Shown here: one piece after another, positions 16,546 through 25,867 of the stretch | How positions within the stretch are numbered: the stretch's first letter is position 1 | Layout of the letters: every line of letters starts with the position of its first letter | Assembly: GCF_032598905.1 (NCBI RefSeq) | Contig: NZ_CP122458.1 | Coordinates: forward strand, 1,736,001-1,800,000 | Length of the DNA stretch: 64,000 bases | Direction of reading: 5' to 3' | Source of the DNA: Streptomyces sp. 11x1 | Lineage (GTDB): Bacteria > Actinomycetota > Actinomycetes > Streptomycetales > Streptomycetaceae | Made by a program: the position numbers and the translations under genes | The notes under the pieces: generated by a model | What the model saw: the letters and a program-made list of their open reading frames with translations, nothing else | What the model was told of the DNA's origin: nothing | Databases searched by the model: none

Positions 16546-18231
16546 ATGCCCGACGGCAACAGCCAGGACCTCATTTCCGGTGGTCACCTCGTCGCGAAGG
16601 CACTCAAAGCGGAGGGTGTGGAGGTCATCTACACCCTGTGCGGCGGCCACATCATCGACATCTACGACGGCTGCGTCGACGAGGGCATCGAGGTCGTCGA
16701 CGTCCGTCACGAACAGGTCGCCGCACACGCCGCCGACGGCTACGCCCGCATCACGGGCAAGCCCGGCTGCGCGGTCGTCACCGCCGGCCCCGGTACCACC
16801 GACGCCGTGACCGGTGTCGCCAACGCCTTCCGCGCGGAGTCCCCGATGCTGCTGATCGGCGGCCAGGGCGCGCACACCCAGCACAAGATGGGGTCCCTCC
16901 AGGACCTGCCGCACGTCGACATGATGACGCCCATCACCAAGTTCGCGGCGACCGTGCCGGACACGGCCCGCGCCGCCGACATGGTGTCGATGGCGTTCCG
17001 TGAGTGCTACCACGGCGCCCCCGGCCCCTCCTTCCTGGAGATCCCGCGCGATGTCCTCGACGCCAAGGTGCCGGTGGAGAAGGCACGCGTCCCGAAGGCC
17101 GGCGCCTACCGGGCCTCGACCCGCTCGGCCGGCGACCCCGAGGCGATCGAGAAGCTCGCCGACCTGCTGGTGCACGCCGAGAAGCCCGCGATCCTGCTGG
17201 GCAGCCAGGTGTGGACGACCCGCGGCACCGAGTCCGCCATCGACCTGGTGCGCACGCTGAACATCCCGGCCTACATGAACGGCGCGGGACGCGGCACCCT
17301 CCCGCCCGGCGACCCCCACCACTTCCAGCTCTCCCGCCGGTACGCCTTCTCGAACGCCGACGTCATCGTCATCGTCGGCACGCCCTTCGACTTCCGCATG
17401 GGCTACGGCAAGCGGCTGTCGCCGGACGCGAACGTCGTCCAGATCGATCTCGACTACCGGACCGTCGGCAAGAACCGCGACATCGACCTCGGGATCGTCG
17501 GCGACGCGGGCCTCGTGCTCAAGTCGGTGACCGAGGCGGCCTCCGGACGCATCAACGGGGGCGCGTCGAAGCGCAAGGAGTGGCTCGACGAGCTGCGCGC
17601 CGCCGAGCAGACGGCCATCGAGAAGCGGCTGCCCAGCCTGAGGTCCGACGCCTCGCCCATCCACCCCTACCGGCTGGTCAGCGAGATCAACGACTTCCTC
17701 ACCGAGGACTCGATCTACATCGGCGACGGCGGCGACATCGTCACCTTCTCCGGTCAGGTCGTGCAGCCCAAGTCACCCGGGCACTGGATGGACCCGGGGC
17801 CCCTCGGCACGCTCGGCGTCGGCGTCCCCTTCGTGCTGGCCGCCAAGAAGGCGCGGCCCGACAAGGAGGTGGTGGCCCTCTTCGGTGACGGCGCCTTCTC
17901 CCTCACCGGCTGGGACTTCGAGACCCTCGTCCGCTACGACCTCCCCTTCGTCGGCATCGTCGGCAACAACTCGTCCATGAACCAGATCCGCTACGGCCAG
18001 GCCCAGAAGTACGGCCCGGAGCGCGAGCGCGTCGGCAACACCCTCGGCGATGTCCACTACGACAGGTTCGCCCAGATGCTGGGCGGTTACGGCGAGGAGG
18101 TCCGCGACCCCGCCGACATCGGCCCCGCGCTCCGGCGCGCCCGTGAGTCCGGCAAGCCGTCGCTCGTCAACGTCTGGGTCGACCCGGACGCGTACGCCCC
18201 CGGAACCATGAACCAGACGATGTACAAGTGA
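16546..18231 (+). CDS. ThDP-dependent enzyme, probable oxalyl-CoA decarboxylase
   Basis: The product has 561 residues in the acetolactate-synthase/oxalyl-CoA-decarboxylase superfamily. The N-terminal PYR domain carries the ThDP-activating glutamate in [17 protein letters not shown] (about Glu56). The C-terminal PP domain carries the metal-binding [13 protein letters not shown]...NN motif (about 446-475). By sequence alone it could be annotated as acetolactate synthase. It is only 10 bp upstream of a clear frc gene, and no regulatory ALS subunit is nearby, so decarboxylation of oxalyl-CoA to formyl-CoA and CO2 is the best prediction. It is not a close match to the Oxalobacter enzyme, so the substrate needs testing. 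Confidence 0.65.
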   Translation: MPDGNSQDLISGGHLVAKALKAEGVEVIYTLCGGHIIDIYDGCVDEGIEVVDVRHEQVAAHAADGYARITGKPGCAVVTAGPGTTDAVTGVANAFRAESPMLLIGGQGAHTQHKMGSLQDLPHVDMMTPITKFAATVPDTARAADMVSMAFRECYHGAPGPSFLEIPRDVLDAKVPVEKARVPKAGAYRASTRSAGDPEAIEKLADLLVHAEKPAILLGSQVWTTRGTESAIDLVRTLNIPAYMNGAGRGTLPPGDPHHFQLSRRYAFSNADVIVIVGTPFDFRMGYGKRLSPDANVVQIDLDYRTVGKNRDIDLGIVGDAGLVLKSVTEAASGRINGGASKRKEWLDELRAAEQTAIEKRLPSLRSDASPIHPYRLVSEINDFLTEDSIYIGDGGDIVTFSGQVVQPKSPGHWMDPGPLGTLGVGVPFVLAAKKARPDKEVVALFGDGAFSLTGWDFETLVRYDLPFVGIVGNNSSMNQIRYGQAQKYGPERERVGNTLGDVHYDRFAQMLGGYGEEVRDPADIGPALRRARESGKPSLVNVWVDPDAYAPGTMNQTMYK

Positions 18232-18241
18232 GGTGCCCTCG

Positions 18242-19492
18242 ATGACCCCCACCGCAGGAACGTCGACCAAGGCTCTCGAAGGCGTCCGCGTCCTCGACAT
18301 GACGCACGTCCAGTCCGGCCCGTCCGCCACCCAACTCCTCGCCTGGCTCGGCGCGGACGTGGTGAAGCTGGAGGCGCCGACCGGCGACATCACGCGCAAG
18401 CAGCTGCGCGACCTCCCCGACGTCGACTCCCTCTACTTCACGATGCTCAACTGCAACAAGCGGAGCATCACCCTCAACACCAAGACCGAGCGCGGCAAGG
18501 AGATCCTCACCGAACTGATCCGGCGCTCCGACGTCATGGTCGAGAACTTCGGACCGGGCGCGGTGGACCGCATGGGCTTCACCTGGGACCGTATCCAGGA
18601 GATCAATCCGCGTATCGTCTATGCCTCCATCAAGGGGTTCGGGGACGGTCCGTACACCGACTTCAAGGCGTACGAGGTCGTCGCGCAGGCCATGGGCGGG
18701 TCCATGGCGACCACCGGCTTCGAGGACGGGCCGCCGCTGGCGACGGGGGCCCAGATCGGAGACTCGGGCACGGGCATCCATGCCGTGGCGGCAATCCTCG
18801 CGGCGCTGTACCAACGGGAGAGCACCGGGCGCGGCCAGCGGGTCAACGTGGCCATGCAGCACGCCGTCCTCAACCTCTGTCGGGTGAAGCTGAGGGACCA
18901 GCAGCGGCTGGCACATGGCCCGCTCCGTGAATATCCCAACGACGACTTCGGCGACGAGGTTCCCAGGTCCGGGAACGCGTCCGGCGGCGGCCAGCCCGGC
19001 TGGGCCGTCAAGTGCGCGCCGGGCGGCCCGAACGACTACGTCTACGTCATCGTGCAGCCCGTCGGCTGGCAGCCGTTGAGCGAACTCATCGGCCGGCCGG
19101 AGCTCGCGGACGACCCCGAGTGGGCGACGCCGGAGGCCCGGCTGCCCAAGCTCAACAAGATGTTCCAGCTGATCGAGGAGTGGTCGTCCACCCTGCCCAA
19201 GTGGGAGGTGCTGGAGCGGCTGAACGCGCACAACATCCCGTGCGGGCCGATTCTGTCCACCAAGGAGATCATCGAGGACGAGTCGCTGGTCTCCAACGAG
19301 ATGGTCGTCACCGTGCCGCACCCCGAGCGCGGCGAGTTCGTGACCGTCGGCAGCCCACTGAAGCTGTCCGACTCCCCCGTGGACGTGACCAGTTCACCCC
19401 TGCTCGGCGAACACAACGAAGAGGTCTACGTCGGCGAGCTGGGGCTCGGCGACGAGGAGTTGCGCCTGCTCAAGTCGAACGGAGTGATCTGA
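18242..19492 (+). CDS. frc: Formyl-CoA:oxalate CoA-transferase
   Basis: The product has 416 residues, the length of family III CoA-transferases. Long stretches match the known Frc signature: [21 protein letters not shown] at the N-terminus, [14 protein letters not shown], and the catalytic aspartate in QIGDSGTG (about Asp174, Asp169 of Oxalobacter). The glycine loop GGGQPGW closes over the active site. It moves CoA from formyl-CoA (or another thioester) to oxalate. The ATG at 18242 has GAGGTG 7 nt upstream and was preferred to the GTG at 18233. It is the second gene of the oxc-frc-acyl-CoA synthetase operon. Confidence 0.93.
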   Translation: MTPTAGTSTKALEGVRVLDMTHVQSGPSATQLLAWLGADVVKLEAPTGDITRKQLRDLPDVDSLYFTMLNCNKRSITLNTKTERGKEILTELIRRSDVMVENFGPGAVDRMGFTWDRIQEINPRIVYASIKGFGDGPYTDFKAYEVVAQAMGGSMATTGFEDGPPLATGAQIGDSGTGIHAVAAILAALYQRESTGRGQRVNVAMQHAVLNLCRVKLRDQQRLAHGPLREYPNDDFGDEVPRSGNASGGGQPGWAVKCAPGGPNDYVYVIVQPVGWQPLSELIGRPELADDPEWATPEARLPKLNKMFQLIEEWSSTLPKWEVLERLNAHNIPCGPILSTKEIIEDESLVSNEMVVTVPHPERGEFVTVGSPLKLSDSPVDVTSSPLLGEHNEEVYVGELGLGDEELRLLKSNGVI

Positions 19493-19495
19493 TTG

Positions 19496-21628
19496 ATGGC
19501 CGAAGACCGGGGCGCGCGGGTGCGTGAGCTCCTCGACGCCGTACGGGCCGAGGGACGGAGCGCGCTGACCGCTCCCGAGGGCAAGGTGATCGCCGATGCG
19601 TACGGGATCGCCGTACCCGGCGAGGAGTTGGCGCGGGACGTGGAGGAGGCGGTGTCGTTCGCGGCGCGCTTCGGCGGACCGGTGGTGATGAAGATCGTGT
19701 CGCCGGACATCCTGCACAAGACCGACGCGGGCGGGGTGATCGTCGGGGTGGAGGGCGCGGCCGACGTACGGGCCGCGTTCCACACCATCGTCGACAACGC
19801 GCGCGCGTACGCGCCGGACGCCCGTATCGAGGGCGTCCAGGTGCAGGAACTGCTGCCGAAGGGGCAGGAGGTCATCGTCGGCGCGGTGACGGACCCGACG
19901 TTCGGCAAGGTGGTCGCGTTCGGGCTCGGCGGGGTGCTGGTCGAGGTCCTCAAGGACGTGACGTTCCGGCTCGCTCCGGTCGACGCGGACGAGGCGCTGT
20001 CGATGCTGGACTCGATCCGCGCGGCCGAGATCCTGCGGGGGGTGCGCGGGGCGCCCGCCGTGGACCGGTGGGCGATCGCCGAGCAGATCCGCCGGGTCTC
20101 CGAACTCGTCGCGGACTTCCCGGAGATCGCCGAGGTGGACCTCAACCCGGTGATCGCGACCCCGGAGGGCGCGGTCGCGGCGGACATCCGGGTGATCCTC
20201 ACGGAGTCGGTGCCGAAGCCGAGGCGCACCTACACGCGGGACGAGATCCTGACGTCGATGCGCCGGCTGATGCAGCCCTCGTCGGTGGCGGTGATCGGAG
20301 CCTCCAACGAACAGGGCAAGATCGGCAACTCGGTGATGCGCAACCTCGTCGACGGAGGCTTCGCCGGCGAGATCCATCCGGTGAACCCCAAGGCCGATGA
20401 CATTCTGGGGCGCAAGGCGTACAAGAGTGTCACGGACGTTCCCGGTGAGGTGGATGTGGCGGTCTTCGCGATCCCCGCCAAGTTCGTGGCCGCGGCGCTG
20501 GAGGAGGTGGGTCGCAAAGGCGTCCCCAACGCCGTTCTGATCCCGTCGGGTTTCGCCGAGACCGGCGAGCACGAGCTCCAGGAGGAGATCGTGGCGATCG
20601 CCGAGCGGCACGGCATCCGGCTGCTCGGACCGAACATCTACGGCTACTACTCGACCTGGCAGGACCTCTGCGCCACGTTCTGCACGCCCTACGACGTCAA
20701 GGGCGGGGTGGCGCTGACCTCGCAGTCCGGCGGTATCGGGATGGCCATCCTGGGCTTCGCGCGCACCACGAGGACGGGGGTGTCGGCGATCGTCGGCCTC
20801 GGCAACAAGTCGGACCTGGACGAGGACGACCTGCTGACCTGGTTCGGCGAGGACCCGCACACCGAGTGCATCGCCATGCACCTGGAGGACCTGAAGGACG
20901 GGCGGGCCTTCGTGGAGGCCGCGCGGGCGACCGTCCCGAAGAAGCCGGTCGTGGTCCTGAAGGCGGGCCGTACGGCCGCCGGGGCGAAGGCGGCGGGCTC
21001 GCACACGGGAGCGCTGGCGGGCGACGACGCCGTGTACGAGGACATCCTCAAGCAGGCCGGTGTCATCAGGGCGCCGGGCCTGAACGACATGCTGGAGTAC
21101 GCGCGCGCGTTGCCGGTGCTGCCGGCGCCCCAGGGCGACAACGTCGTGATCATCACGGGGGCCGGAGGCAGTGGTGTGCTGCTGTCGGACGCGGTGACGG
21201 ACAACGGGCTGACCCTGATGGAGATCCCGCCGGACCTGGACGCGTCGTTCAGGACGTTCATCCCGCCGTTCGGGGCGGCCGGCAACCCGGTCGACATCAC
21301 CGGGGGCGAGCCGCCGTCGACGTACGAGGCGACGATCCGGCTGGGCCTTACGGACCCGCGCATCCACGCGCTCGTCCTCGGCTACTGGCACACCATCGTC
21401 ACTCCCCCGATGGTCTTCGCGGAGCTCACCGCGCGCGTGGTGGCCGAGTTCCGCGAACGGGGCATCGAGAAGCCCGTGGTCGCGTCGCTCGCGGGTGACG
21501 TCGAGGTGGAGGAGGCCTGCCAGTACCTCTTCGAGCGGGGGGTCGTGGCGTACCCGTACACGACCGAGAAGCCGGTGGCGGTGCTGGGCGCGAAGTACCG
21601 GTGGGCGCGGGCGGCGGGGTTGCTGTGA
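19496..21628 (+). CDS. NDP-forming acyl-CoA synthetase (fused beta-alpha)
   Basis: The product has 710 residues. An ATP-grasp domain comes first (about 15-230, with VVMKIVSPDILHKTDAGGV and EVDLNPV). A CoA-binding Rossmann domain follows (PSSVAVIGASNEQGKIGNS, from about 260), then the ligase domain with the phosphohistidine in GSHTGALAGDD. This is the circularly permuted layout of ADP-forming acetate- or acyl-CoA synthetases. The TTG/ATG start almost touches the frc stop, so the genes are translationally coupled. It may make the first oxalyl-, formyl- or acetyl-CoA that primes the Frc cycle. Substrate assignment is inference. Confidence 0.8.
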   Translation: MAEDRGARVRELLDAVRAEGRSALTAPEGKVIADAYGIAVPGEELARDVEEAVSFAARFGGPVVMKIVSPDILHKTDAGGVIVGVEGAADVRAAFHTIVDNARAYAPDARIEGVQVQELLPKGQEVIVGAVTDPTFGKVVAFGLGGVLVEVLKDVTFRLAPVDADEALSMLDSIRAAEILRGVRGAPAVDRWAIAEQIRRVSELVADFPEIAEVDLNPVIATPEGAVAADIRVILTESVPKPRRTYTRDEILTSMRRLMQPSSVAVIGASNEQGKIGNSVMRNLVDGGFAGEIHPVNPKADDILGRKAYKSVTDVPGEVDVAVFAIPAKFVAAALEEVGRKGVPNAVLIPSGFAETGEHELQEEIVAIAERHGIRLLGPNIYGYYSTWQDLCATFCTPYDVKGGVALTSQSGGIGMAILGFARTTRTGVSAIVGLGNKSDLDEDDLLTWFGEDPHTECIAMHLEDLKDGRAFVEAARATVPKKPVVVLKAGRTAAGAKAAGSHTGALAGDDAVYEDILKQAGVIRAPGLNDMLEYARALPVLPAPQGDNVVIITGAGGSGVLLSDAVTDNGLTLMEIPPDLDASFRTFIPPFGAAGNPVDITGGEPPSTYEATIRLGLTDPRIHALVLGYWHTIVTPPMVFAELTARVVAEFRERGIEKPVVASLAGDVEVEEACQYLFERGVVAYPYTTEKPVAVLGAKYRWARAAGLL

Positions 21629-21651
21629 CGGGCGCGCCAGCTGCGGTACGG

Positions 21652-21677
21652 CCGGGGGTCCGGGGGGCGTCCCCCGG
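21652..21677 (+). terminator. GC-rich hairpin after the acyl-CoA synthetase gene
   Basis: The arms CCGGGGG and CCCCCGG are separated by 12 bases, 24 bp after the stop codon. It could end or attenuate the oxc-frc operon before the OFA gene. Confidence 0.4.
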
Positions 21678-21850
21678 GCGTGACACAGCCCGCTGGGCGC
21701 GGGCCGCAGGGCTGTTGGGAGGCGGTCGATGAGCTGAGCGACGGCTCGAACCACGGGGCCTGCGGCGACCGCTCACCGCGGGCCCCGGCGCAGAGAAGCA
21801 CGGACAGGGGGCGCTGGCCAGACTTCTTCCACGCGGAGGGTTCGATCGAC

Positions 21851-23239
21851 ATGGCAACAACTGACATCTCCACACCCGTCCCCTACCGGGAGGTGACGGA
21901 CGCAGGCGGCCGGATGTACCGGATCGGCGAGTCCGACCTGGACATCATGGGGCGCAAACGCAAGTGGATGGTCATCCTGCCGTGGGTGGGCATGATGGGC
22001 ATCAGCTCGGCGGAGTACGCGTTCGCATCCGCCGAGGAGACTCTGCACACGGCGCACAGCTGGAGCAACCAGCACATCTTCTGGATGCTGGGTGTCTGGG
22101 TGTTCTTCCAGGCCGCGGTGGCCTTCCCGGCGGGGAAACTCCGGGAGAGCGGCAAACTCCCCGCCCGCTGGGCGATGATGCTGGGCGCCGTCGGCACCCT
22201 GCTGGGGTACGTGTCCCTCGCGTTCGCACCGCACGTCGTCGTCGCGTACATCGGCTTCGGCATGTTCAGCGGCATGGGCGCCGGCATGGTGTACGCGACC
22301 TGCGTGAACATGGTCGGCAAGTGGTACCCCGAGCGCAAGGGCGGCAAGACCGGCTTCGTCAACGGCGGCTTCGCCTACGGTTCGGTGCCCTTCGTGTTCA
22401 TCTTCACCGGGTACATGGACCTGACGAACTTCCGCTGGGTGCTCGTCTGTGTCGGTGTGTTCCTCGCGGCGGTCGTCGCCGTGGCGGGCTACTTCTTCCA
22501 GGACCCGCCGAAGAACTGGTGGCCGGCCGAGGTCGACCCGCTGCGCAAGCCGGACGACCCTCGCGCGCGGCGCGCGCTGGAGAAGAACCCGCCGGCCGTG
22601 AAGCAGTACACGCCGAGCGAGGCATGGCGGACGGGCCGGGTCGCGCTGATGTGGTTCTGTCTGCTGTGCACCTCGGGTGTGAACATCTTCGGCATCGCCT
22701 TCCAGGTGCCGTTCGGCAACGAGGCAGGCTTCGCGGGCGGGATCGTGGCCACGGCCATGTCCCTCAAGGCGATCGTCAACGGCACCGGGCGCGGCGTCAT
22801 CGGCTGGCTCTCCGACCGCTACGGCCGCAAGCAGTGCCTGATCTTCGTCTGCATCGTGCTGGGTCTGTCCCAGTACGGCATCCTGTGGTCCGGCAACATC
22901 GGCAACCTGCCGCTGTTCCTGGTGTTCTCCAGCATCTCCGGCTTCGGCGGCGGCGCCATCTTCCCGATGTTCGCGGCGATGACCGCGGACTACTTCGGCG
23001 AGAACAACAACGCCTCCAACTACGGCCTGGTCTACAGTTCCAAGCTGGTGTCCGGGCTTCTCGGTTCCGGTATGGGCGCCGTGGTCGTGGGCGCCTGGGA
23101 CTACGCGGGCGCCTTCGTGCTCGCCGGTTCCATCTCGCTCTTCGCCGGTTGCGTGGCGGTCTTCCTGCATCCGCCGGGGCGGCCCCGCAGCAAGCACATC
23201 GCTCCCAACCCCCGTCCCCTCGGTGACGAAGTGGCCTGA
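21851..23239 (+). CDS. OFA-family MFS transporter (oxalate:formate antiporter type), copy 1
   Basis: The product has 462 residues and about 12 membrane segments. A 45-residue polar N-terminus precedes VILPWVGMMGISSAEYAFASAEETL, then GxGAGMVYATCVNMVGKWYPERKG, the typical OFA loop, and a second half with GVIGWLSDRYGRKQ. OFA carriers exchange oxalate for formate or import oxalate. The start at 21851 has GGAGGG upstream. It follows the oxc-frc operon by 222 bp. Unlike copy 2 it has no small-subunit gene downstream, only a terminator. Confidence 0.82.
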   Translation: MATTDISTPVPYREVTDAGGRMYRIGESDLDIMGRKRKWMVILPWVGMMGISSAEYAFASAEETLHTAHSWSNQHIFWMLGVWVFFQAAVAFPAGKLRESGKLPARWAMMLGAVGTLLGYVSLAFAPHVVVAYIGFGMFSGMGAGMVYATCVNMVGKWYPERKGGKTGFVNGGFAYGSVPFVFIFTGYMDLTNFRWVLVCVGVFLAAVVAVAGYFFQDPPKNWWPAEVDPLRKPDDPRARRALEKNPPAVKQYTPSEAWRTGRVALMWFCLLCTSGVNIFGIAFQVPFGNEAGFAGGIVATAMSLKAIVNGTGRGVIGWLSDRYGRKQCLIFVCIVLGLSQYGILWSGNIGNLPLFLVFSSISGFGGGAIFPMFAAMTADYFGENNNASNYGLVYSSKLVSGLLGSGMGAVVVGAWDYAGAFVLAGSISLFAGCVAVFLHPPGRPRSKHIAPNPRPLGDEVA

Positions 23240-23252
23240 CGCCTTTCGCGTA

Positions 23253-23307
23253 CGGCAGCAGGCGGCCGCCCCGTGGTCCCGCACCACGGGGCGGCCGCCT
23301 GCTGCCG
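23253..23307. terminator. Very long perfect hairpin between convergent genes
   Basis: Two 25-bp perfect arms (starting CGGCAGCAGGCGG and ending CCGCCTGCTGCCG) flank a 5-base loop. It lies 14 bp past the OFA stop and 18 bp before the stop of the leftward TIM-barrel gene, so it can terminate both transcripts. Confidence 0.85.
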
Positions 23308-23324
23308 TTGTCGTCCGCTGCCGT

Positions 23325-24368
23325 TCAGCACTTCTCCCGCAGCGAGTGCAGGTGCTCGCTGGAGCGGCGGGCGAAGGTGAAGGACTCGGAGGGGTTGTCG
23401 TGCTCGGCCTGCCAGTGGTGGGCGAGACGGTGGCCCTTCAGCCGGGTGACGGCCGAGATGAACTTCTGGTAGTCGATGTCGCCGTCGCCGACGTCCACCA
23501 TGCGGTAGCCGAAGGGGTTCGACGGGTCGCTCTCGCCGTCCTTGACGTGAAAGAGCGGGTAGCGGTTCGGGCGCCGCAGGACGTAGTCGAGGGGCTCGAA
23601 AGGCGCGGCCGTGCCGTCGGGCCGCTTCGAGAACCGGAACTGGGCCACGTAGGCCCAGAAGATGTCCATCTCCAGGAAAACCAGGTCGGGGTCGGTCTCG
23701 CGGAGCAGTACGTCGTAGAGGCGCACCTTGGGGTTGTCGGTGGCGAAGGAGAACTCCTCGGAGTGGTTGTGCTGGTAGAACTTCATGCCCCGTGCCCGGG
23801 CCGCCGCGCCGTAGGTGTTGAACTCGTGGGCGGCCCGCTTCATCGCGTCGACGGTCATGCCGTAGCGGAAGGGGCCGGCGGCGGTGCCGATGTGCTTGAG
23901 GCCCAGGGCCTGGGCGTCGTCGAGGACCTTGGTCAGGTTCTGGGCGAAGGTGTACGCGTTCGGGTCGCTGGAGTAGTAGCCGACGTGGCTGCCGATCGGG
24001 GTCAGGCCGTGGTTGCGGGCCAGGCGCTTGAGCTGTGCGAGGGTGATGGGGCCCGCCGAACCCTGGGTGTAGCCGGCGAACTCGACCTCGTCGTAGCCGT
24101 ACTTCTCCAACTCGGCGAAGACGGGCGCGAAGCCGAGGGTGGAGACCTTGTCGCGCAGGCTGTAGAGCTGGATGCCGAGGCGGCCGGGCGGGAGGACGGG
24201 TCGGCCCCGGCCCTTGCCTGCGGCCGCGGAGTCGGTGCCCGCGGCAGCCTGCGCCGGGGCGGCCGCGCCCAGCAGAGCGGCCACGGTGGCGCCGGCGGCG
24301 ACACCGAGCATGCCTCGTCTGCTGAGGCGGTGGGTGAGCTCGGGATCGGTCTGGTGCATGCGGCTCAT
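23325..24368 (-). CDS. Tat-exported sugar phosphate isomerase/epimerase-like TIM barrel
   Basis: The product has 347 residues. A twin-arginine signal (LSRRGMLGVAAGA, cleavage near AQAAA about residue 43) precedes an AP-endonuclease-2-type TIM barrel. Metal-ligand candidates are His in GSHVGYYS, His in QHNHSEEF, Glu/Asp in FLEMDIFWA and His in FHVKDGE. Tat export suits a cofactor- or metal-loaded enzyme. Such proteins accompany ThuA/DUF1080 and PQQ dehydrogenase proteins in sugar-oxidation sets, and both are encoded 6-10 kb away. The substrate is unknown. Confidence 0.75.
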   Translation of the reverse strand: MSRMHQTDPELTHRLSRRGMLGVAAGATVAALLGAAAPAQAAAGTDSAAAGKGRGRPVLPPGRLGIQLYSLRDKVSTLGFAPVFAELEKYGYDEVEFAGYTQGSAGPITLAQLKRLARNHGLTPIGSHVGYYSSDPNAYTFAQNLTKVLDDAQALGLKHIGTAAGPFRYGMTVDAMKRAAHEFNTYGAAARARGMKFYQHNHSEEFSFATDNPKVRLYDVLLRETDPDLVFLEMDIFWAYVAQFRFSKRPDGTAAPFEPLDYVLRRPNRYPLFHVKDGESDPSNPFGYRMVDVGDGDIDYQKFISAVTRLKGHRLAHHWQAEHDNPSESFTFARRSSEHLHSLREKC

Positions 24369-24428
24369 GCTGGAACTCCTCTGGGTGGGCGGGCGTTGTC
24401 AGTGCTGGGTGCTTCACTTGTGACCAGT

Positions 24429-24446
24429 CAGGACCTGTGGGTCCTG
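24429..24446 (-). terminator. Short perfect hairpin just past the end of the ebo-type operon
   Basis: The arms CAGGACC and GGTCCTG with a TGTG loop begin 9 bp downstream of the phosphodiesterase stop codon. It may end the ebo-type operon. Confidence 0.4.
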
Positions 24447-24454
24447 GACACCGG

Positions 24455-25867
24455 TCAGGACAGACCGGCAAGTCGGAGCAGGAGTGCTTTCACATCGGTG
24501 GCCTCCACACGGTCACCGACGGCTCGGGGGATGGAGCAGATGATGAGCGGACCGTCGTCGTCGCTCGCGGGAAGGCGGCCGTGGCTGCCGCGAATAGGCG
24601 AGGGGTCCAGCGGCACGACCGCCATGCGGTAGCGCAGACCGAGTTTCTTGCGGGCCAGTGCCGTGGCCGCCTTGAGCTTCACCAGCGGGTCGAGCGGGTC
24701 CATGAACAGCTCGACCGGGTCGTAGCCGGGTTTGCGATGGATCTCGACGAGGCGTGCGAAGTCGGGCGCGCGATCGTCGTCGAGCCAGTAGTAGTACGTG
24801 AACCAGGCGTCCGGCTCCGCGACGGCGACGAACTCGCCGGAGCGCGGGTGGTCGAGGTGATGGGCCTTCTTGCCCTCGTCGTCGAGGAGTTGATCGATCC
24901 CGGGGAGATCCGCGAGGGCTTCCCGGGTGGCGTCCAGGTCCTCGGCGCGGCGTACGTACACATGGGCGATCTGGTGGTCGGCGACCGCGAAGGCGCGTGA
25001 GGCCATCGGGTCGAGGTACTCCATGCCGTCCTGCGTGTGCACGTCGAGGAGGCCGGCGCGGCGCAGGGCCCGGTTGATGTCGACGGGCCGGTTCACGCGG
25101 GTGATGCCGTACTCGGAGAGCGCGACGACGGTACGGCCTTCCGCGCGGGCGTCGTCGAGCAGGGGTACCAGGGCCCGGTCCAGGTCGGCGGCCGCCTTCA
25201 GGGAGCGCGGGTCGTCGGGGCCGAAGCGCTGCAGGTCGTAGTCGAGGTGGGGGAGGTAGCAGAGCGCCAGGTCGGGGCGGCGGGTGCGGACGACGTGGCG
25301 GGTGGCGTCGATGATCCAGCGGCTGGAGACCATGTCGGCGCCCGGTCCCCAGAAGTGGAACAGGGGGAACGTGCCGAGATTCGCGGTGAGTTCGTCGTGC
25401 AGGGCTGGGGGGCGGGTGTAGCAGTCGGGTTCTTTGCGGCCGTCGGAGTAGTAGATCGGACGGGGGGTGACGGTGATGTCGGTGTCGGCGCCCATGGCGT
25501 ACCACCAGCAGATGTTGGCGACTGTGTAGCCGGGGTGTGCGCGGCGGGCGGCGTCCCAGAGTTTGTCGCCGGCGACGAGGCCGTTGTGCTGGCGCCAGAG
25601 CAGGACGTCGCCGAGTTCGCGGAAGTACCAGCCGTTGCCGACGATGCCGTGTTCGGCGGGGAGCGTGCCGGTCAGGAAGGTGGACTGGGCGGCACAGGTG
25701 ACGGCCGGCAGGACGGTGCCGAGCGGGGCGCGGGAACCTGACTGTCCGAGGGCCTTGAGGTGGGGCATGTGGTCGAGGAGACGGGGCGTGAGGCCGACGA
25801 CGTCCAGGACGAGGAGAGGGGTGGGCCCGGCGTCTGGTCGCGAGGGTGGGGCGGCCTCGGGCTTCAT
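24455..25867 (-). CDS. Alkaline-phosphatase-superfamily phosphodiesterase (EboF-like)
   Basis: The product has 470 residues of nucleotide pyrophosphatase/phosphodiesterase type. It starts with LLVLDVVGLTPRLLDHMP (metal Asp), has the nucleophile region LPAVTCAAQSTFLTG with the catalytic Thr, YLPHLDYDLQRFG with metal ligands, and a late HLDHPRSGEFV. The usual SDHG metal motif is replaced by SEYGI, so metal binding may be altered. There is no signal peptide. It overlaps the EboE-like gene by 4 bp (ATGA) and is the last gene of the operon. In cyanobacterial and algal ebo clusters a gene of this family has the same position. Substrate unknown. Confidence 0.75.
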   Translation of the reverse strand: MKPEAAPPSRPDAGPTPLLVLDVVGLTPRLLDHMPHLKALGQSGSRAPLGTVLPAVTCAAQSTFLTGTLPAEHGIVGNGWYFRELGDVLLWRQHNGLVAGDKLWDAARRAHPGYTVANICWWYAMGADTDITVTPRPIYYSDGRKEPDCYTRPPALHDELTANLGTFPLFHFWGPGADMVSSRWIIDATRHVVRTRRPDLALCYLPHLDYDLQRFGPDDPRSLKAAADLDRALVPLLDDARAEGRTVVALSEYGITRVNRPVDINRALRRAGLLDVHTQDGMEYLDPMASRAFAVADHQIAHVYVRRAEDLDATREALADLPGIDQLLDDEGKKAHHLDHPRSGEFVAVAEPDAWFTYYYWLDDDRAPDFARLVEIHRKPGYDPVELFMDPLDPLVKLKAATALARKKLGLRYRMAVVPLDPSPIRGSHGRLPASDDDGPLIICSIPRAVGDRVEATDVKALLLRLAGLS

